Assembly (NCBI GenBank): GCA_015067185.1
Contig: SVMZ01000008.1
Location: forward strand, 28,808 to 92,807
DNA length: 64,000 nucleotides
Source: Oscillospiraceae bacterium
GTDB lineage: Bacteria; Bacillota; Clostridia; Oscillospirales; Ruminococcaceae
Direction: 5' to 3'
The notes beneath the pieces were generated by a model. The model was not told the origin of the DNA. It was given only the letters and a program-made list of their open reading frames with translations, and did no database searches. Made by a program: the position numbers and the translations under genes. Shown one piece after another: positions 59,062-64,000 of this stretch (its first letter is position 1; the number at the start of each line of letters is the position of its first letter).

Positions 59062-59982
59062 TTATTTCTCCGTATTTGTCCAGATTGCAGTACCGCCGCA
59101 GGGGAGGGCCATACCTGTGGATCTGACAGGAAGTGCGATCTCAGAAGAAGAGACCTTGCCACTATGTGTGCGTCCGGCTGTGGAGCCAAGCAAATAGGCC
59201 ATGACAGAGGGGGAGAGACCGGTGGTATAGGAGTTGATAAGTACAAACAACGGATCATCCGAAAGTACGCCGCAGGCAAGGGAGAGAAAATCGAAGATGT
59301 TGTCTTCCAGTTTCCATATCTCACCGCCAGGGCCTCTTCCGTAAGAGGGAGGATCCATAATAATGGCATCATAGCGTCTGCCGCGGCGGATTTCACGCTC
59401 AATGAATTTGCCGCAGTCATCTACAATCCAACGGATTGGTTTATCGGAAAGACCGGAAAGAGCGCAGTTTTCACGTGCCCACGCCACCATACCCTTGGCA
59501 GCATCCACATGGCAGACAGAAGCACCTGCAGCAGCGCAGGCAAGGGTGGCGCCGCCGGTATAGGCGAAGAGGTTAAGTACAGATACTTCTTTTCCTTTAG
59601 CCAGACGGGCCTGAATGAGGTCGGTCATCAGATCCCAGTTGACGGCTTGCTCCGGGAAAAGACCGGTATGTTTAAAGCCGGTGGGGCTGATTTTAAAGGT
59701 AAGATTGCGGTATTTGATATTCCAGGCCTGTTTGACGGGGTGAGCAGTTTCCCAATGCCCCCCGCCAGAAGAGGAACGAAGATAACGGGCATCGTAGTTT
59801 TTCCATTCGGGAATGGTTTTGGGAGTATCCCAGAGCACCTGCGGATCGGGGCGTGCCAACAGCACATCTCCCCAACGTTCCAGCCGTTCACCGCCGGAGG
59901 CATCGAGCAGCTCATAGTCCTTCCAACCGGAAGCAATGCGTATGTTTTTATCGTCAAATATCACGGTAATACTCCTTATCAA
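59062..59982 (-). CDS. Class I SAM-dependent methyltransferase (RlmI-like)
   Basis: VLNLFAYTGGATLACAAAGASVCHVDAAKGMV, AIIMDPPSYGRG. Confidence 0.9.
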   Translation of the reverse strand: MIRSITVIFDDKNIRIASGWKDYELLDASGGERLERWGDVLLARPDPQVLWDTPKTIPEWKNYDARYLRSSSGGGHWETAHPVKQAWNIKYRNLTFKISPTGFKHTGLFPEQAVNWDLMTDLIQARLAKGKEVSVLNLFAYTGGATLACAAAGASVCHVDAAKGMVAWARENCALSGLSDKPIRWIVDDCGKFIEREIRRGRRYDAIIMDPPSYGRGPGGEIWKLEDNIFDFLSLACGVLSDDPLFVLINSYTTGLSPSVMAYLLGSTAGRTHSGKVSSSEIALPVRSTGMALPCGGTAIWTNTEK

Positions 59983-60008
59983 GTCAAGTTAAAAGAGAAG
60001 AAAGAATT

Positions 60009-61073
60009 TTATTCCAGGGTCAGCTGTTCAAAAGCCGGTTCGGTGGGTTTCAGTGCATCCGGAGCAGCGATACCAAGGTGCTGACAGGCACTGATGGTCA
60101 CGCAGCGTCCGCGGGGAGTTCTGCTGAGAAAACCAATCTGCATCAGATAAGGCTCATAGACGTCCTCCAGGGTAACAGCCTCTTCACCGATGGCCGCAGC
60201 CAGCGTTTCAAGCCCGACAGGGCCGCCGCCATAGTTAGTGATGATGGCATTGAGCATACGGCGGTCGATGGAGTCAAGGCCGAGAGAATCAATTTCCAAT
60301 CGGGAGAGAGCACGGTCGGTAATATCACGGGTGATGATGCCGTCACCGAGAACCTGGGCAAAATCACGGACACGTTTCAGAAGTCGGTTGGCGATACGGG
60401 GGGTACCACGGCTGCGTCTTGCCAGTTCCATGGCGCCGTCATATTCACAGGGAATACCAAACAGTTCCGCGCTGCGCAGGATAATTGTACAGAGTTCCTC
60501 CGGAGAATAGAGTTCCAAACGAAGCAAGACGCCGAAACGATCGCGAAGTGGAGCGGTAAGCTGTCCGGCTCGGGTGGTGGCGCCGATAAGGGTGAACTTT
60601 GGCAGATCAATGCGGATGGAGCGGGCAGAAGGTCCTTTTCCGATAATAATATCAAGAGAGTAGTCTTCCATGGCAGGGTAGAGTACCTCTTCAACCGCAC
60701 GGGAAAGACGGTGGATCTCATCGATAAACAAGATATCGTTTTCATTTAGATTGGTCAACAATGCGGCGAGATCACCGGGACGTTCAATGGCAGGTCCGCT
60801 GGTAACACGGATGTTGACGTTCATCTCGTTGGCAATAATGCCGGCAAGGGTGGTTTTACCAAGTCCGGGAGGTCCATAGAGAAGCACGTGGTCGAGAGAT
60901 TCTCCTCTTCCCTGGGCGGCCTGAATGTAGATGGAGAGATTTTCCTTTGCCTTGGGCTGACCAATATATTCTTTCAGTGTTTTGGGGCGGAGAGAAAATT
61001 CAATATCGGAATCTCCATTCATGGATTCGGGAGCAACAATGCGGTTTTCAAAATCAAATTCGTTCTGAGGCAT
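60009..61073 (-). CDS. ruvB: Holliday junction DNA helicase RuvB
   Basis: [47 protein letters not shown]; start at the [12 protein letters not shown] Met. Confidence 0.97.
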   Translation of the reverse strand: MPQNEFDFENRIVAPESMNGDSDIEFSLRPKTLKEYIGQPKAKENLSIYIQAAQGRGESLDHVLLYGPPGLGKTTLAGIIANEMNVNIRVTSGPAIERPGDLAALLTNLNENDILFIDEIHRLSRAVEEVLYPAMEDYSLDIIIGKGPSARSIRIDLPKFTLIGATTRAGQLTAPLRDRFGVLLRLELYSPEELCTIILRSAELFGIPCEYDGAMELARRSRGTPRIANRLLKRVRDFAQVLGDGIITRDITDRALSRLEIDSLGLDSIDRRMLNAIITNYGGGPVGLETLAAAIGEEAVTLEDVYEPYLMQIGFLSRTPRGRCVTISACQHLGIAAPDALKPTEPAFEQLTLE

Positions 61074-61074
61074 A

Positions 61075-61905
61075 TTATTCCTTGCCTTTCTTGGTGAATT
61101 TGTCGAGAATACGGGAGATGTTGTTGGTGAGTGTGGCAAAGGGATTTTCCAGACCGATCCGCAGTAGCCAATCAACAATGGTGCAGCAGAGATAAGCAAG
61201 TGCGAAGGGAAGCAGAAGCGACACACCCGGAAAAACAAGAGCAGTGAGGACAATGAGGAAAAAGGCGGCAAGAAGAGTGACAAGTGCGGAAGCAATACGG
61301 GAAACCAGAGAAAGTTCCTCGTTTTTAACAAGTTCGATCATGTAATCTTTAAAATGTAGGATCAAACCGCTGATTCCGTCATCAAAACGCAGAAGTTTAA
61401 AATTGGATACCGTTTCAATATAATTCTCATATACGGATATGGCGGCGGGATTATGAGCAAAGGCTGCCATATATTCAGGACGATAGGTTTCCGCACTGAT
61501 CATGTCAAAGGGAAGAGCCCAGAGGGCTATGAGGCCGCAGCTGAGGAAAAAGATAAGAAACAGGGAAAAATAGAAAAATACATAACCTGCGGTGTTGGCA
61601 ACATTCAGCCAGGGGTTGGGATTGCGGTAAAGAACGCGCCTGAGGACAATCAGTCCGAGACCGATAAGAAAGAGAGGAATAATAAGGGGATTAAAAACAT
61701 GATAAAATTTTTCGCTGGCAAGCACAAAACCGCGCAGTCCCAGCAAAAGAAAACCGGAGATCAGGCAAAAGGGAACAATCCAAAACGGTTTGATGGTAAT
61801 AGTTGAGAAAAGGGACAGTTTGGAAAAACGAACCCGGGCAGGATAATAGTTTTTTTCGGTTTCGGAGGATGCCCGGTTTTGAGAAGAGGAAGTATAGTTG
61901 TTCAT
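61075..61905 (-). CDS. Multi-pass membrane protein of unknown function
   Basis: ORF open to 61953; probable start [11 protein letters not shown] at 61905; several TM segments; ends 1 bp before ruvB. Confidence 0.7.
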   Translation of the reverse strand: MNNYTSSSQNRASSETEKNYYPARVRFSKLSLFSTITIKPFWIVPFCLISGFLLLGLRGFVLASEKFYHVFNPLIIPLFLIGLGLIVLRRVLYRNPNPWLNVANTAGYVFFYFSLFLIFFLSCGLIALWALPFDMISAETYRPEYMAAFAHNPAAISVYENYIETVSNFKLLRFDDGISGLILHFKDYMIELVKNEELSLVSRIASALVTLLAAFFLIVLTALVFPGVSLLLPFALAYLCCTIVDWLLRIGLENPFATLTNNISRILDKFTKKGKE

Positions 61906-61968
61906 ATATTTAACCATGCCTTTCCGAAGAGATAGCAGCGTTGGGAATATCATTCAGAGGGGGAAACG

Positions 61969-62565
61969 TTACATAACAGAGAGGGCTTTCAACGCACCCT
62001 TGATCATATCGTTTACCGAAAGCGATGGATCCAGCTTGGCAACGGCAGAAGCGGCTTCGGTCTGGGAATAGCCAAGGGCGGCCAGCGCCGCAATCGCTTC
62101 TCCGGTATTTCCTGCCGAAATGGGGACAGCAGAAGCCGTTCCGGAGATGGAAACAGCAACGGAGTCTTTGGAAATTTTATCTTTCAGTTCCAGAATAATG
62201 CGCTGTGCAGTCTTGGCTCCAACACCCTGTGCCTTGGTAAATGCTTTGACATCCCCGGCAGCAACGGCAAGGGAGAATTTATCGGCATTCATATCGGAGA
62301 GTACAGAAATGGCAGACTTGGGACCTACACCGGAGACACTGATCAACAGTTTGAAACACTGCAGCTCACGGGTATCTGCAAAGGCAAATAATTCGACAGA
62401 ATCCTCGCGTACAAGCATATAGGTGTACACGAAGGTTTCTCCGGAAGAGGGAAGTCTGGAAAGGGTATTCAGAGAGGCGGAGCAACGATAGCCGACACCG
62501 GCACATTCGATAACGACCGCATCGGGGCTCTTATCTATGATTTCACCGCGAAGACTGTATATCAT
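61969..62565 (-). CDS. ruvA: Holliday junction DNA helicase RuvA
   Basis: MIYSLRGEI, GVGPKSAISVLS, GVGAKTAQRIILELKDK. Confidence 0.97.
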   Translation of the reverse strand: MIYSLRGEIIDKSPDAVVIECAGVGYRCSASLNTLSRLPSSGETFVYTYMLVREDSVELFAFADTRELQCFKLLISVSGVGPKSAISVLSDMNADKFSLAVAAGDVKAFTKAQGVGAKTAQRIILELKDKISKDSVAVSISGTASAVPISAGNTGEAIAALAALGYSQTEAASAVAKLDPSLSVNDMIKGALKALSVM

Positions 62566-62607
62566 AGCAGCTAATCCTTTCAAAAAGTTAAGTTCGGTAT
62601 GTCTTGT

Positions 62608-63111
62608 TTATCGGACAGACGTTCTGAACCGGGGCATTTTGGAAGAGGCACTGTGCGCATGGCAGATGGCAATAGCAAGTGCATCTGCGGCATCATCCGG
62701 TTTGGGAACGGCTTCGAGATGGAGAAACATTTTAGTCATTTCCATCACCTGTTTTTTCTCTGCCTTGCCATAACCGACAATAGATTGTTTTACCTGCAAA
62801 GGGGTGTATTCGTAAATAGGGATACCGGCTTTAACGGCAGCAAGAAGAATGACGCCGCGTGCCTGGGCTACATCAATACCGGTCTTCTGGTTGTTGGAAA
62901 AGTAGAGACGTTCGATGGAGAGGGCATCCGGTTTAAAACGGGTGATTAATTCGCACATCTGATCGTAGATATCATTGAGACGAAGCTCAAACAGGACACC
63001 TGCCTGCGTGGTGATAGCACCGTATTCAAGCATTTTAAAATGATATCCGTTATATTCCACAGCGCCGAAACCGACAATAGCATATCCGGGGTCGATACCG
63101 AGGATAATCAT
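62608..63111 (-). CDS. ruvC: Crossover junction endodeoxyribonuclease RuvC
   Basis: MIILGIDPGYAIVGFGAVEY, ALSIERLYFSNNQKTGIDVAQARG, DDAADALAIAICHA. Confidence 0.98.
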   Translation of the reverse strand: MIILGIDPGYAIVGFGAVEYNGYHFKMLEYGAITTQAGVLFELRLNDIYDQMCELITRFKPDALSIERLYFSNNQKTGIDVAQARGVILLAAVKAGIPIYEYTPLQVKQSIVGYGKAEKKQVMEMTKMFLHLEAVPKPDDAADALAIAICHAHSASSKMPRFRTSVR

Positions 63112-63405
63112 ATTTGAGATAAACCAACAGCGGAGAAGTTAACAGGGTGAAACAGCATACGCTGTGGCGTCTCCGCAGATCCTTTCAACGAGATTTAAAT
63201 CCAAAAAAGAAAAGGGTATACTATAACTAATATAGTATACCACATTCTGAAAAATATCTCAATATGATTTTGAAAATACATGGGAAAGATCATTGTAGGA
63301 GTACAATACATATTGGACAAGTAAATAAAAAAGTGGAAGGATAAGGTCTTATAGGTTATAGTTTAGTTATTACACAAAACATACCGAGAGGAGACCGTAT
63401 CCTTC

Positions 63406-63816
63406 ATGAGTAACAGTACAACACAGGAGATGGCACATAGGCAATCATTAATGAAGTTAGCAGAGAAATATGGCGTTAGCCGAGCCAGTCGTAAATACAA
63501 CAAAAGCCGATCATATATCTATTTCTGGAAATTACGCTGGGACGGTACAATAGAATCCCTGGCCTGTCAATCACGACGCCCTCATAGCCATCCAAATCAG
63601 CACACCGAAGCGGAACTGAAGCTAATTCAGAATACGCGGCGAAGAAATCCTGACCTCGGCACGGTAGAACTTTGTCATCACCTTAAAGGGCACGGCTATA
63701 CACAAAGACCGGAAACTATGTTTCGTGTTATGCGTAAAATGGGGATATTTCCGCCTCAAAAACCAAAGAAAACATCAGCAAAGAATAAAATTTTTTTCAA
63801 AAAAATTTCGGAATGA
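63406..63816 (+). mobile_element. Truncated transposase-like ORF (HTH region only)
   Basis: HTH-type MKLAEKYGVSRASRKYNKSRSYIYFWKLRWDGTIESL..LGTVELCHHLKGHGY; no DDE/integrase core before the stop. Confidence 0.65.
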
Positions 63817-63818
63817 TA

Positions 63819-63847
63819 TTGACAAATCAAAAACTTAGTGATAAAAT
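63819..63847 (+). promoter_or_regulatory. Putative promoter of tRNA-Leu (TTGACA-17-TAAAAT)
   Basis: ttgaca-aatcaaaaacttagtga-taaaat. Confidence 0.7.
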
Positions 63848-63896
63848 ATATAAGCAGCGTTGAGATTGGGTTGTTTAATCAGGCTGAATTAAATAT

Positions 63897-63983
63897 GCGG
63901 GTATGGCGGAATTGGCAGACGCGCTAGATTCAGGTTCTAGTGGTCGCGAGGCTGTGCAGGTTCAAGTCCTGTTACCCGCACCA
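63897..63983 (+). tRNA. tRNA-Leu (anticodon CAG), CCA encoded
   Basis: GCGGGTA/TACCCGC acceptor, anticodon loop TTCAGGT, long variable arm, terminal CCA. Confidence 0.95.
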
Positions 63984-64000
63984 TTGAAATGGTTTCAAAT

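Overview
64 kb of a low-to-mid GC Firmicutes (Clostridia/Oscillospiraceae-like, inferred from gene content and order) chromosome. Most of it is conserved housekeeping DNA: nifJ; infC-rpmI-rplT; dprA-topA-trmFO; plsX-rnc-radical SAM-smc-ftsY-rdgB-yhbY-nadD-yqeK-LCP-rsfS-leuS; rpsU; a ClpE-like ATPase; truA-ecfT-ecfA2-ecfA1; and ruvC-ruvA-X-ruvB. There are two tRNAs (Val-CAC, Leu-CAG) and a truncated transposase-like ORF at the right edge. The accessory part is about 12-24.5 kb. It has two adjacent systems worth attention. (1) Three neighbouring secreted proteins whose architectures look complementary: a wall/membrane-anchored cohesin-like protein, a cohesin-like plus dockerin adaptor, and a BspA-type LRR protein ending in a dockerin. 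Together they suggest a small non-cellulolytic cohesin-dockerin surface assembly. (2) A DFD-type Ser/Thr kinase divergent from an XRE-type regulator and upstream of two tandem zinc-ribbon/TM/beta-helix-like paralogs, a candidate uncharacterised signalling module. Smaller observations include an ATC start for infC, a DprA with a long linker insertion, a tRNA-Val acceptor-stem mismatch, a sortase-anchored ORF with no in-frame start, and a membrane protein between ruvA and ruvB. All family calls are by eye from motifs; no searches were run.
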